From contig NZ_BMIF01000011.1 in NCBI RefSeq assembly GCF_014641695.1, positions 1 through 64,000 on the forward strand: a stretch of 64,000 nt of DNA, given 5' to 3'. The translations under genes were made by a program, and so were the position numbers. Source of the stretch: Nitratireductor aestuarii. GTDB lineage: Bacteria; Pseudomonadota; Alphaproteobacteria; Rhizobiales; Rhizobiaceae. The notes beneath the pieces are model-generated. The model was not told the DNA's origin. It saw only the letters and a list, made by a program, of their open reading frames with translations, and did no database searches. This document shows positions 29,133 to 40,725 of this stretch, piece after piece. Each line of letters begins with the position of its first letter. The stretch's first letter is position 1.

Positions 29133-31766
29133 ATGCGCACGGATTCAGGTCAGGTTTTCCGTCTGGAAGATTACAAGCCGAGCGACTACCTGATAACGCA
29201 TACGGACCTCCTGTTCCGGCTCGATCCGACCGCGACACTCGTCACCGCGAAGCTGTCGGTGAAGCGCCGCGATGGCGTTGCGGCAAATGCCCCTGTCGTG
29301 CTGGATGGCGATGGCCTGGTGCTTGAAAGCCTCTCGATCAACGGCATGCCTGTGTCGGACGACCGCTACAAGGCAACGCCGGACAGCCTGGAGATCAGCG
29401 GCCTTCCGCAGGAAGCAAGCTTCGAGCTTGAGATCGTCACCCGGATATCGCCGGTAACCAACAAGGCGCTGATGGGTCTCTATCAGTCGAGCGGCAACTA
29501 CTGCACGCAATGCGAGGCGGAAGGCTTCCGCCGGATCACCTACTTCCTCGACCGGCCCGACAACCTCAGCACCTTCACGGTCCGTATTGAGGCGAAGAAG
29601 TCGGAAGCACCTGTCCTGCTATCCAACGGCAATCCGGTTGAGCAGGGTTCGCTCGACAGCGAGTGGCACTATGCCGTCTGGCATGACCCGTTCCCAAAGC
29701 CGTCCTACCTCTTCGCGCTCGTAGCCGGTGACCTCGGTTCCATCCATGACACGTTCACCACCTCGTCAGGCCGCGAAGTTGCCCTTGGCATCTATGTCGA
29801 GCACGGCAAGGAGCCGCTCGCGACCTACGCGATGGATGCCCTGAAGCGTTCGATGCGTTGGGATGAGGAGCGCTTCGGCTGTGAATATGACCTGAGCGTC
29901 TTCAACATCGTCGCGGTCTCGGATTTCAACATGGGCGCGATGGAAAACAAGGGGCTCAACGTCTTCAACGACAAATACGTGCTGGCCGATCCGGAAACCG
30001 CCACCGACGCCGACTACGCCAATATCGAGGCGATCATCGCGCACGAGTACTTCCACAATTGGACTGGAAACAGAATCACTTGCCGTGACTGGTTCCAGCT
30101 TTGCCTCAAGGAAGGACTGACCGTTTATCGCGACCATGAGTTCTCGGCCGACCAGCGTTCCCGCCCGGTGAAGCGCATCGCCGAAGTGCGAAATCTTCGC
30201 GCGCTGCAATTCCCCGAGGATCAAGGCCCGCTCGCCCATCCGGTCCGGCCGCGCCGTTACAAGGAGATCAACAACTTCTACACCTCGACCGTCTACGAAA
30301 AGGGTTCTGAAGTTGTCCGCATGATCCACACGATCCTGGGTGCGGAGCAATTCCGGGCCGGCATGGACCTCTACTTCCAGCGCCACGATGGCCAGGCCGT
30401 GACGATCGAGGATTTCATCGCCTGCTTCCAGGAAGCGTCCGGTCGCGCTCTCACCCACTTCGCCCTCTGGTATCATCAGGCCGGAACGCCTCGCGTGAAC
30501 GTCACCTCAAGCTATGAGGCTGACACCGGTGACTTCGTGCTGAACGTCGAGCAGTCAGTGCCGCCGACACCGGCGGAGTCGATGAAGAAACCCCTGCATA
30601 TACCTCTGGCCTATGGGCTTTTGGGACCGAATGGTGAGGACATGGAGGTGGGCAGCGTCGAAGGCGCGACGGTCGCCGACGGCGTGATCCATCTGACTGA
30701 AGGCAGCCAGACCGTTCGCTTCCGGGGTATCGGCTCTCGTCCGGTGCTGTCGCTCAATCGCGGCTTCTCTTCACCGATCGTGCTAAAGCAGGATCTGACC
30801 AAGGAAGACCGACTCTTCCTCGCCCGCCATGACTCCGACCTCTACAACCGCTGGGAAGCGATCAATGCGCTTTGTGTCGAGGCGCTCATCGCAGCCTCAA
30901 CGAGCGGCAGCTATGACTTTGACCCGGCACTCGTCCAGTGCCTGGTGGAAATGGCGTCGAACGAAAGCCTTGAACCGGCCTACCGTGCTCTGGCGCTGAG
31001 CCTCCCCACGGAGGCTGACATCGCACGAGAGATCGGCAGCAACGTAAATCCCGATGCTGTGCTAGCTGCACGGTCTGCCCTGAGGCTCGCGATCGGAAGC
31101 GCAGCGCGGGACGCGTTCGGCAGGATCTATGATGCTCAGGCGGATCGCCAGCCCTTCAGCCCGGATGCGGCAAGCGCGGGAAAACGCTCTCTGCGCAATA
31201 TCCTGCTCGACTATCTTGTAGCGGCGGACGGTTCGCCTGAACTCGCTTCCCGCCAGTTCGAGGCGGCCGACAACATGACCGACCGGGCAGCCGCCCTCTC
31301 CGTTCTCGCGCACCAGTATCCGCAGCATGAGGCAACGCAGAAGGCGCTCAGCGCCTTCGAGGAGCGTTTCTGCGACAACGCTCTGGTGATGGACAAGTGG
31401 TTCATCATCCAGGCCACGATCCCGGGTGCAGCAACGCTCGACCTCGTGCGCGGGCTGACCGCCCATCCGGCGTTCTCGCTCACGAACCCGAACCGCGTGC
31501 GCTCGCTGGTCGGCACATTCGCCTCCGGCAACCAGACGGGCTTCCACAGGGCCGACGGCGCGGGCTACCGTTTCCTGGCTGATACGGTGATCGCGCTCGA
31601 CAAGCACAATCCACAGGTGGCTGCCCGTCTCTCGACCGCATTCCGCTCCTGGCGTTCCATGGAGGCAGGCAGGCAGGAGAAAGCCCGCAAGGCGCTGGCC
31701 TCCATCAACGAGGTGCCCAACCTCTCCCGCGACGTTAAGGACATCGTTGAGCGTACGCTTGGCTGA
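29133..31766 (+). CDS. pepN: Aminopeptidase N
   Basis: Zinc M1-family aminopeptidase that removes N-terminal residues from peptides in the cytoplasm. The exopeptidase motif GAMENKGLN begins near residue 268, and the zinc site HEYFHNWTG (HExxH, about 303-307) with the distal glutamate in KEGLTVYRDHEFS follows. DUF3458 Ig-like and C-terminal helical domains complete the 878-residue length typical of proteobacterial PepN. AGGAGA lies 7 bp before the ATG at 29133; the TTG at 29127 is rejected. It is followed by the PleC-like kinase in the same direction. Confidence 0.96.
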   Translation: MRTDSGQVFRLEDYKPSDYLITHTDLLFRLDPTATLVTAKLSVKRRDGVAANAPVVLDGDGLVLESLSINGMPVSDDRYKATPDSLEISGLPQEASFELEIVTRISPVTNKALMGLYQSSGNYCTQCEAEGFRRITYFLDRPDNLSTFTVRIEAKKSEAPVLLSNGNPVEQGSLDSEWHYAVWHDPFPKPSYLFALVAGDLGSIHDTFTTSSGREVALGIYVEHGKEPLATYAMDALKRSMRWDEERFGCEYDLSVFNIVAVSDFNMGAMENKGLNVFNDKYVLADPETATDADYANIEAIIAHEYFHNWTGNRITCRDWFQLCLKEGLTVYRDHEFSADQRSRPVKRIAEVRNLRALQFPEDQGPLAHPVRPRRYKEINNFYTSTVYEKGSEVVRMIHTILGAEQFRAGMDLYFQRHDGQAVTIEDFIACFQEASGRALTHFALWYHQAGTPRVNVTSSYEADTGDFVLNVEQSVPPTPAESMKKPLHIPLAYGLLGPNGEDMEVGSVEGATVADGVIHLTEGSQTVRFRGIGSRPVLSLNRGFSSPIVLKQDLTKEDRLFLARHDSDLYNRWEAINALCVEALIAASTSGSYDFDPALVQCLVEMASNESLEPAYRALALSLPTEADIAREIGSNVNPDAVLAARSALRLAIGSAARDAFGRIYDAQADRQPFSPDAASAGKRSLRNILLDYLVAADGSPELASRQFEAADNMTDRAAALSVLAHQYPQHEATQKALSAFEERFCDNALVMDKWFIIQATIPGAATLDLVRGLTAHPAFSLTNPNRVRSLVGTFASGNQTGFHRADGAGYRFLADTVIALDKHNPQVAARLSTAFRSWRSMEAGRQEKARKALASINEVPNLSRDVKDIVERTLG

Positions 31767-31776
31767 TTTCGGCCGC

Positions 31777-31792
31777 TTAACGGTATCTTAAC
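31777..31792. promoter_or_regulatory. CtrA-binding box upstream of the PleC-like gene
   Basis: TTAA-CGGTATC-TTAAC matches the full alphaproteobacterial CtrA consensus TTAA-N7-TTAAC exactly. It is about 180 bp before the kinase start codon in the pepN-pleC gap. Confidence 0.65.
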
Positions 31793-31972
31793 CACCTTCG
31801 CGCAATGCTCCGGGAGGATCGTTGCGCGCTTATTTCTGCAGCGACCACTGGACAAGGCGAATCAGCTTTGATTCCTTATGTATGATTCGCGAGGGTGGCG
31901 GATCGATGCATACCGCGTACTCAAGTGTCTTGGGGAAAGCGGCAGGGGACAAAGAACGAGGGAGCCTACTTT

Positions 31973-34282
31973 ATGGCGAAGGCGGACGCGTGGGGATTGC
32001 CCACGGGCGGCCTATGGCGGCGCTGGCGTTGGAGCCGGCGCATCAAGGTTGAGGGCAATGCCAGGATCCTGGCGGCCCCTGCCTACGAACGTCTGCTCGC
32101 CATCGAGCCTTACCTGCGCAAGGCGATCCCTGCCCTTATCGTCCTCTTCCTGCTGGTGATCGCCGCAGTCCGCTTCCTGTCGCTCATGACCTGGCACGAC
32201 GACATCGAACGCGATGCGAAGTCGATGCTCGGCCTGATGGCGAGCAATGTCGCTCAATCCGTGCAGATCGCCTCCAAGGAGGGCCTGCCCAGTGTGAACG
32301 AGGCCCGCACGCTTCTGAACGAAGCCACGATCCAGGCCGGCACGCCGCGCAGCTGGGTTGTCGCCATCACCAATGACGATTTCGTCACTCTTGCCGCAAC
32401 TGGCGACCACGGCGAAGCGCTGATCAGCAAGCCGCTCGACAACATGATGTTCGGGGGCCAGCCGCTGTTCATGTTCGGTGAGCGCGCGGGCGTCCTGACC
32501 GTGCGCATGAACAACATCGACTGGTTTGCTTCCGTCAGCATCCTGCCGGGGCGCGCCGGCGCAGCGGTAGTGCTCGCGCCCGTCGACAGCGTGTTTTTGG
32601 GCTGGCGCCGCTCGGTCTCGCTCAACGTCACGCTCTTCGTGCTGATGGCGGGCGTGCTGATGGCGATCCTCTACGCCTATTTCAGCCAGGCTGCGCGCGC
32701 GGAAGCCGCTGATCAGATTTATGTCGAGGCACACCAGCGCATCGACCTCGCGCTGCTGCGCGGCAAGAGCGGCCTCTGGGACTGGGATCTGTCGCGCGGA
32801 AAGATGTACTGGTCGCGCTCCATGTACGAGATCCTGGGCTATGAGCCCACGGATGCCATGCTGTCATTCGGCGAGGTCGCGAGCATCGTCCATCCCGAGG
32901 ACACCGACCTCTTCGCCATGGCGAACCGCATCGTTTCGCGTGAGATCGACCACATCGACCAGATCTTCCGCATGCGCAATGCTGCAGGCAACTGGGTGTG
33001 GATGCGGGCACGCGCCCAGGTCGTCGACCCCGATGCTTCCGAAATCCACCTGATCGGTATTGCGGTAGACGTGTCCGAGCAGCGCTCGCTGGCTCAGCGC
33101 TCCGAGGCTGCCGACCAGCGCCTTCGCATGGCGATCGAGAACATCACCGAGTCCTTCGTGCTCTGGGATTCCTCGAACCGACTGGTGATGTCCAACACCA
33201 AGTTCCAGCAGGACACCGGGCTAAGTCCCGCCGAGATCGTCCCCGGCATGCGCCGCGAGGAACTTGAGTACCGCATGAACCCGATCCGCGCAGAACGCCG
33301 CCTCACGCCCATGAGCGACAACAGCGGCGCGGTCACCCACGAGCGCCAACTGGCGGACGGCCGCTGGCTGCAAGTCACCGAAATCAAGACGCGCGATGGC
33401 GGCACCGTTGCGGTGGGTACCGACATCAGCCAGATCAAGCAGCAGCAGGAAAAGCTCGTGGAAAGCGAGCGTCGCCTGATGTCGACCATCCACGACCTCT
33501 ATGTTGCGCGAAAGGCAGAGCAGGATCGTTCCCGCGAACTGGTCCTGCTGAACCGCGAATACATGAAGGAGACCGAGCGCGCCGAAGCCGCCAACCGCGC
33601 CAAGTCCGAATTCCTGGCGAACATGTCTCACGAGCTGCGCACGCCGCTCAACGCCATCATCGGCTTCTCCGAGCTGATGGAGCAAGGCATCTTCGGACCG
33701 CTCGGCAACGACCGGTATCAGGAATACGTCTCCGACATCTATGCGAGCGGCACCTACCTTCTGGGCGTCATCAACGACATCCTCGACATGTCGAAGATTG
33801 AGGCTGGCCAGTTCTCGATCAACCGCGAGGCGGTAGACCTGTCGCCGCTGATCCTGGAGACGGTGCGCGTCGTCTCGCTGCAGGCGACCAAGAAGGACAT
33901 CGAGGTTCACACCGATATTCCGGACTCGCTGACAGTCCGCTGCGACCGCCGTGCGCTGAAGCAAATCCTGATCAACCTGTTGTCGAATGCGGTGAAGTTC
34001 ACCGTCCAGGGCGGCAACGTCACGCTGCGCGCTCGTCCCATCGACGGCAAGCTCGTCATGCTGATCAAGGACACGGGCTGCGGCATTCCAAGCGACGCGC
34101 TGAAGAAGCTCGGCCGTCCGTTCGAGCAGGTGGAAAACCAGTTCTCCAAGAGCCACACCGGCTCGGGCCTCGGCCTTGCCATCTCGCGTTCGCTTACCGA
34201 TCTCCATGGCGGCACGCTGCGCATCCGCTCCAAGGAAGGCGTGGGCACGGTCGTCCGCGTCACGCTGCCGCTGGACGAGTAA
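31973..34282 (+). CDS. pleC: PAS-domain sensor histidine kinase, PleC-like
   Basis: Membrane histidine kinase of the PleC/DivJ/PdhS group, which sets phosphorylation of DivK in the alphaproteobacterial cell-cycle circuit. A transmembrane segment (about residues 40-60), a periplasmic sensor domain, a second segment (about 210-230), a PAS domain with MYWSRSMYEILGYEP, and a second PAS-like region come first. Then HisKA with HELRTPLNAIIGFSELM (H about 553) and HATPase with the N, G1 (DTGCGIPSDALKKLGRPFEQVE) and G2 boxes. As I recall it, Sinorhizobium meliloti has pleC beside glnE and the same kinase/regulator/degP genes; identity rests on that synteny and HisKA sequence. The ATG at 31973 has GGGAG upstream. 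Confidence 0.68.
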   Translation: MAKADAWGLPTGGLWRRWRWSRRIKVEGNARILAAPAYERLLAIEPYLRKAIPALIVLFLLVIAAVRFLSLMTWHDDIERDAKSMLGLMASNVAQSVQIASKEGLPSVNEARTLLNEATIQAGTPRSWVVAITNDDFVTLAATGDHGEALISKPLDNMMFGGQPLFMFGERAGVLTVRMNNIDWFASVSILPGRAGAAVVLAPVDSVFLGWRRSVSLNVTLFVLMAGVLMAILYAYFSQAARAEAADQIYVEAHQRIDLALLRGKSGLWDWDLSRGKMYWSRSMYEILGYEPTDAMLSFGEVASIVHPEDTDLFAMANRIVSREIDHIDQIFRMRNAAGNWVWMRARAQVVDPDASEIHLIGIAVDVSEQRSLAQRSEAADQRLRMAIENITESFVLWDSSNRLVMSNTKFQQDTGLSPAEIVPGMRREELEYRMNPIRAERRLTPMSDNSGAVTHERQLADGRWLQVTEIKTRDGGTVAVGTDISQIKQQQEKLVESERRLMSTIHDLYVARKAEQDRSRELVLLNREYMKETERAEAANRAKSEFLANMSHELRTPLNAIIGFSELMEQGIFGPLGNDRYQEYVSDIYASGTYLLGVINDILDMSKIEAGQFSINREAVDLSPLILETVRVVSLQATKKDIEVHTDIPDSLTVRCDRRALKQILINLLSNAVKFTVQGGNVTLRARPIDGKLVMLIKDTGCGIPSDALKKLGRPFEQVENQFSKSHTGSGLGLAISRSLTDLHGGTLRIRSKEGVGTVVRVTLPLDE

Positions 34283-34361
34283 TCGTCCGGTCTCTCGGAA
34301 GAATTAGCGAACAAAATCCCCGTCGGCCCGTTACGCTCCTGATGAAATCAAGGAGCTTTGC

Positions 34362-35543
34362 ATGAAAACTCCTCTGACCTCACTTGTGCTCGCGCTGGCA
34401 CTGCAGGCTTCGGTCGCACTGGCGCAGCAGGTTGAGCCTGAAGCGGCGATCGAGCGGGTGTTCACGGCAGACAAGCTTGAAGAGGGTTGGTTCTCGCCGG
34501 CCTTTCTCGAGGCTCTGTCGCTTCGCGAAATCGAGAGCTTCATCAAGAGCTTCGTCTCGCAGCATGGCAAGTTCCGCTCCGTGTCTGGCGAGGCTGGCGA
34601 ATACGTCGTCGAGCTTGAGAAGGCGGAGGTGCCGGCGCTGATTGCGCTGGACCAGGAAGGGCGCATTGCGGCGCTGAGGCTGCAGGAGGCGATCCCCCTC
34701 GCCTCGCTCGATGAACTGGCAAAGACCATCGCTGAGCTTCCGGGCGAAACCTCGCTGCTCGTTATCAGCGGCGGACAGGACGTGGTCGCCGACAATGCGG
34801 AGGCGGAAATGGCAGTCGGCTCGGCGGCCAAGATCGCGATCATGAAGGCAGCGGCGGATGCAGTTCAGGGCGGAAAGCTGTCCTGGGACCAGACCTTCGA
34901 GCTCAAGGAAGAGTGGCGCTCGCTGCCTACGGGGATTCTGCAGGACTGGCCCGCAGGAACGCCGGTAACGCTTTCGACGCTTGCAAACCTGATGATCTCG
35001 CGCAGCGACAACACGGCGACAGACGCGATGGTCCAGATTGTCGGCCGTGAGGCGATCGAGGAGATAACTCCGACAAACAAGCCTTTCCTGACCACGCGAG
35101 AGTTCTTCACGTTGAAAGCTCAGCCCAACGCCGAGCTTTTCAGGAGCTGGGTCGATGCTCCCGCAGACAAGCGGCCGGAGTTGTTGGAGAGGCTGCGTGA
35201 GCTGCCTCTGCCGTCCGGCGGCGAGATCATCACTCGCCCTACGCTGGAGGTCGAATGGTTCATGAGCGGACGCGAACTCTGCGAACTCATGGAGGAGGTG
35301 AAGGACCTTCCCGCCATGTCGATCAACTCGGGCATGGCCTCGCCCGACGAGTGGGAGAAGATCGCCTACAAGGGTGGTTCCGAGGCTGGCGTGCTGAACC
35401 TCACGACATGGCTGGAGGATGCCGAAGGCACCAACCACTGCGTCGTCGCCACCTGGAACAACCCTGAAGAGGCGCTGGACGAGCGCCGCCTCATGTCCGC
35501 CTATCGGGGCGTGCTGCGCAACCTGGCGCCCGAAGGCGATTGA
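34362..35543 (+). CDS. Secreted serine hydrolase with class A beta-lactamase fold
   Basis: Periplasmic protein with a signal peptide ending in LAQA (residues 1-22), an N-terminal NTF2-like or ORF12-like segment of about 100 residues, then a beta-lactamase-like domain. The catalytic SxxK is SAAK (about S153), SDN is present (about residue 215), and the KTG position reads KGG (about 336). Clavulanate-cluster-ORF12-like enzymes share this two-domain plan, so a non-lactamase esterase or hydrolase role is likelier than resistance. AAGGAG is 6 bp upstream of the ATG. It lies between pleC and glnE, ending 3 bp from glnE's stop on the opposite strand. Confidence 0.8.
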   Translation: MKTPLTSLVLALALQASVALAQQVEPEAAIERVFTADKLEEGWFSPAFLEALSLREIESFIKSFVSQHGKFRSVSGEAGEYVVELEKAEVPALIALDQEGRIAALRLQEAIPLASLDELAKTIAELPGETSLLVISGGQDVVADNAEAEMAVGSAAKIAIMKAAADAVQGGKLSWDQTFELKEEWRSLPTGILQDWPAGTPVTLSTLANLMISRSDNTATDAMVQIVGREAIEEITPTNKPFLTTREFFTLKAQPNAELFRSWVDAPADKRPELLERLRELPLPSGGEIITRPTLEVEWFMSGRELCELMEEVKDLPAMSINSGMASPDEWEKIAYKGGSEAGVLNLTTWLEDAEGTNHCVVATWNNPEEALDERRLMSAYRGVLRNLAPEGD

Positions 35544-35546
35544 TCA

Positions 35547-38504
<2,958 letters not shown>

Positions 38505-38551
38505 GGGCAAACCGCAATGCTTGAGGCGAAGCGGCGCAACTGCCGCTCGCT

Positions 38552-39958
38552 TCAGCCATTCTTGCCGTTTGAAAACACCATGGCAACTGTGAGACCCGCA
38601 CTATTTCGGCCGTCAGTTAATACAAGTTCGCCTTGATGGAAGGCCATGACGGCGCGGGCAAGGCTTAGGCCCAGCCCGGATCCCGGCTGGTTGCGGCTCT
38701 TCTCTAGCCGCACGAAACGTTCGGTCGCTCGGTCCCGCTCTTCCTGCGGAATGCCAGGGCCGTTGTCTATGACCTCAAGGCGCACCGCATCCGCACTGTT
38801 GGCAAGCGTAACGGTGACGCTGGGAGCCTCGCGCGAACCGGCGGAATACTTGATGGCATTGTCGACGATGTTGGAAAGCGCTTGCGCCAGAAGCTCACGA
38901 TTGCCATTGACCTCGATGCTACCGGTGACGTCGGAATGGAGCATCACCCCAAGCTCTTCCGCAACGGGCTCGTAGAGTTCCACCACATCTCCGACGATGG
39001 CCGAAAGATCGACCTTGGTCGTCGCCTCAGCGGAGTAGCCGGCTTCGAGCCGGGAGATCATCAGGATTGCGTTGAAGGTTCGGATCAGCTGGTCCGATTC
39101 CGCGATCGTACGCTCCAGCGCCTCGCGTGCAGCGTTTTCATCGCCGGTTTCAGCGAGAGCGGCTTCGGCGCGATTGCGCAAACGCGTAAGCGGCGTTTTC
39201 AGGTCATGGGCAATATTGTCGGAGACCTGCCGCAGACCTTCATTCAGCGCGGCGATGCGCTCCAGCATGGCATTGAGGTTCTCGGACAACCGGTCGAACT
39301 CATCGCCGGAACCGGAGACCGGCAGCCGGCGGGTGAGATCGCCACCCATGATCTGGATGCTGGCCTCCGAAATGCTGTCGATCCGCTTCAGTGCCTTGCG
39401 TCCGACGAAGAACCAGATGAGCGCCGCACCGATGCCCATCATGCCCAGTGCCGCCATCAGCGCGCGGCGGACGATATAGCGATACTGCTCCGGTTCGCCG
39501 AGATCGCGGCCTACGAGCAGGATCATCTGATTGGGCAGCCTCGATACATGAGCAACTGCCTGGTGCACCTCCTGCAACTCACTCGTCTCGCCGTACCGGC
39601 TGTAATAGAAGGGCTGCTCAGTCCAGCCGGCGATATCCAGAACGCCGGGTTCGATCATCTCCACATTGCCGGAGAGGATCAGGCCGTTGTGGTCGGTGAT
39701 CATGTAGAGATTGGCGCCCGGCTGGCGGGAGCGAATGGAGATCATCCGGACCAGACCGGTGATGCCGCGACGTTGGTAAGCCGTCGTCAGCGAGGCCATT
39801 TCTTCAAGAATGGCTTCCTGCGTCTGCGTGGTGATCATCCGCTGCGAGAGCGACGAGACATAGACGACGAGCACCACGGCGCAGGCGGCGAAAAGCAGGA
39901 TGAACAGCGCGGAAAGCCGCGCCGCCGTGGTATTCATCAGGGCGCGTAGGCGATGCAT
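38552..39958 (-). CDS. OmpR-type system sensor histidine kinase
   Basis: Inner-membrane kinase partner of the regulator just upstream. Two membrane segments (about residues 13-35 and 165-186) flank a periplasmic loop. A HAMP domain (187-240), HisKA with AHDLKTPLTRLRNRAEA (H251) and an HATPase with NIVDNAIKYS, DNGPGIP and GSGLGLSLARAV follow. Its ATG overlaps the regulator's stop as TAATG, so translation is coupled. The order regulator-kinase-glnE is the same as I recall in Sinorhizobium. The signal sensed is not known. Confidence 0.93.
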   Translation of the reverse strand: MHRLRALMNTTAARLSALFILLFAACAVVLVVYVSSLSQRMITTQTQEAILEEMASLTTAYQRRGITGLVRMISIRSRQPGANLYMITDHNGLILSGNVEMIEPGVLDIAGWTEQPFYYSRYGETSELQEVHQAVAHVSRLPNQMILLVGRDLGEPEQYRYIVRRALMAALGMMGIGAALIWFFVGRKALKRIDSISEASIQIMGGDLTRRLPVSGSGDEFDRLSENLNAMLERIAALNEGLRQVSDNIAHDLKTPLTRLRNRAEAALAETGDENAAREALERTIAESDQLIRTFNAILMISRLEAGYSAEATTKVDLSAIVGDVVELYEPVAEELGVMLHSDVTGSIEVNGNRELLAQALSNIVDNAIKYSAGSREAPSVTVTLANSADAVRLEVIDNGPGIPQEERDRATERFVRLEKSRNQPGSGLGLSLARAVMAFHQGELVLTDGRNSAGLTVAMVFSNGKNG

Positions 39959-40632
39959 TAGTCGGCCCGGATCATATAGCCTGCACCGCGCACCGTGTGG
40001 AGGAGCGGCTTGTCGAAACCCTTCTCGATTTTGCTGCGCAGCCGCGAGATATGGACGTCGATAACGTTCGTCTGCGGATCGAAGTGATAGTCCCAGACAT
40101 TCTCGAGCAGCATGGTGCGCGTAACCACCTGTCCCGCATGGCGCATCAGGTATTCAAGCAGCCGGAACTCGCGCGGCTGCAGCGTGATTTCTTCGCCGCC
40201 TCGGGTGACGGTATGGGACAGCCGGTCCAGTTCGAGATCGCCGACCTTGTAGACCGTGTCGATGTCCTTCGCGCCGGTACGACGGTTGAGCACTTCGACG
40301 CGCGCAAGCAGTTCTGAAAACGCATACGGCTTGATCAGATAGTCGTCGCCCCCAGCCCTGAGGCCCGTCACGCGGTCATCGACCTCGCCCAGCGCGGAGA
40401 GAATGAGGGCTGGCGTCTTGTTACCCTTCGACCGGAGCTCGCGGATGACAGACAGGCCGTCGCGCAGCGGGAGCATGCGATCGACGATGTAGACGTCATA
40501 GGTGCCGGTATCGGCCAGTGCGAAGCCGGTCTCACCATCCAGCGCCGTATCGGCAGTGTGCCCTGCCTCCGCGAAGGCCTTCTTCAGGAAAGTGGACGCT
40601 TCACGGTCGTCTTCTATGATGAGGATCTTCAT
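39958..40632 (-). CDS. OmpR-family response regulator
   Basis: Two-domain transcription factor of 224 residues. The receiver has acidic residues D8 and D9, phospho-acceptor D51 (YIVDRMLPLRDG) and K106 region (GGDDYLIKPYAFSELLARV). The winged-helix output domain has LQPREFRLLEYLMRHAGQVVTRTMLLENVWDYHFDPQTNVIDVHI. It forms an operon with the downstream kinase and probably glnE. Upstream it is separated from degP by the degP terminator. Targets are unknown. Confidence 0.95.
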   Translation of the reverse strand: MKILIIEDDREASTFLKKAFAEAGHTADTALDGETGFALADTGTYDVYIVDRMLPLRDGLSVIRELRSKGNKTPALILSALGEVDDRVTGLRAGGDDYLIKPYAFSELLARVEVLNRRTGAKDIDTVYKVGDLELDRLSHTVTRGGEEITLQPREFRLLEYLMRHAGQVVTRTMLLENVWDYHFDPQTNVIDVHISRLRSKIEKGFDKPLLHTVRGAGYMIRAD

Positions 40633-40676
40633 TCCGCCCAGCCGCCGGTTTCGATTACTTCCAGCAATTTATAGGA

Positions 40677-40711
40677 AATGGCCGGGGGTATGAACATACG
40701 CCCCGGCCATT
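40677..40711 (-). terminator. Rho-independent terminator of the degP gene
   Basis: A long hairpin: AATGGCCGGGG pairs with CCCCGGCCATT and the inner GTAT with ATAC around GAAC, with one bulged base. It lies between the degP stop and the regulator gene and so separates the two transcripts. Confidence 0.85.
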
Positions 40712-40725
40712 ATACCGTTACGCTA

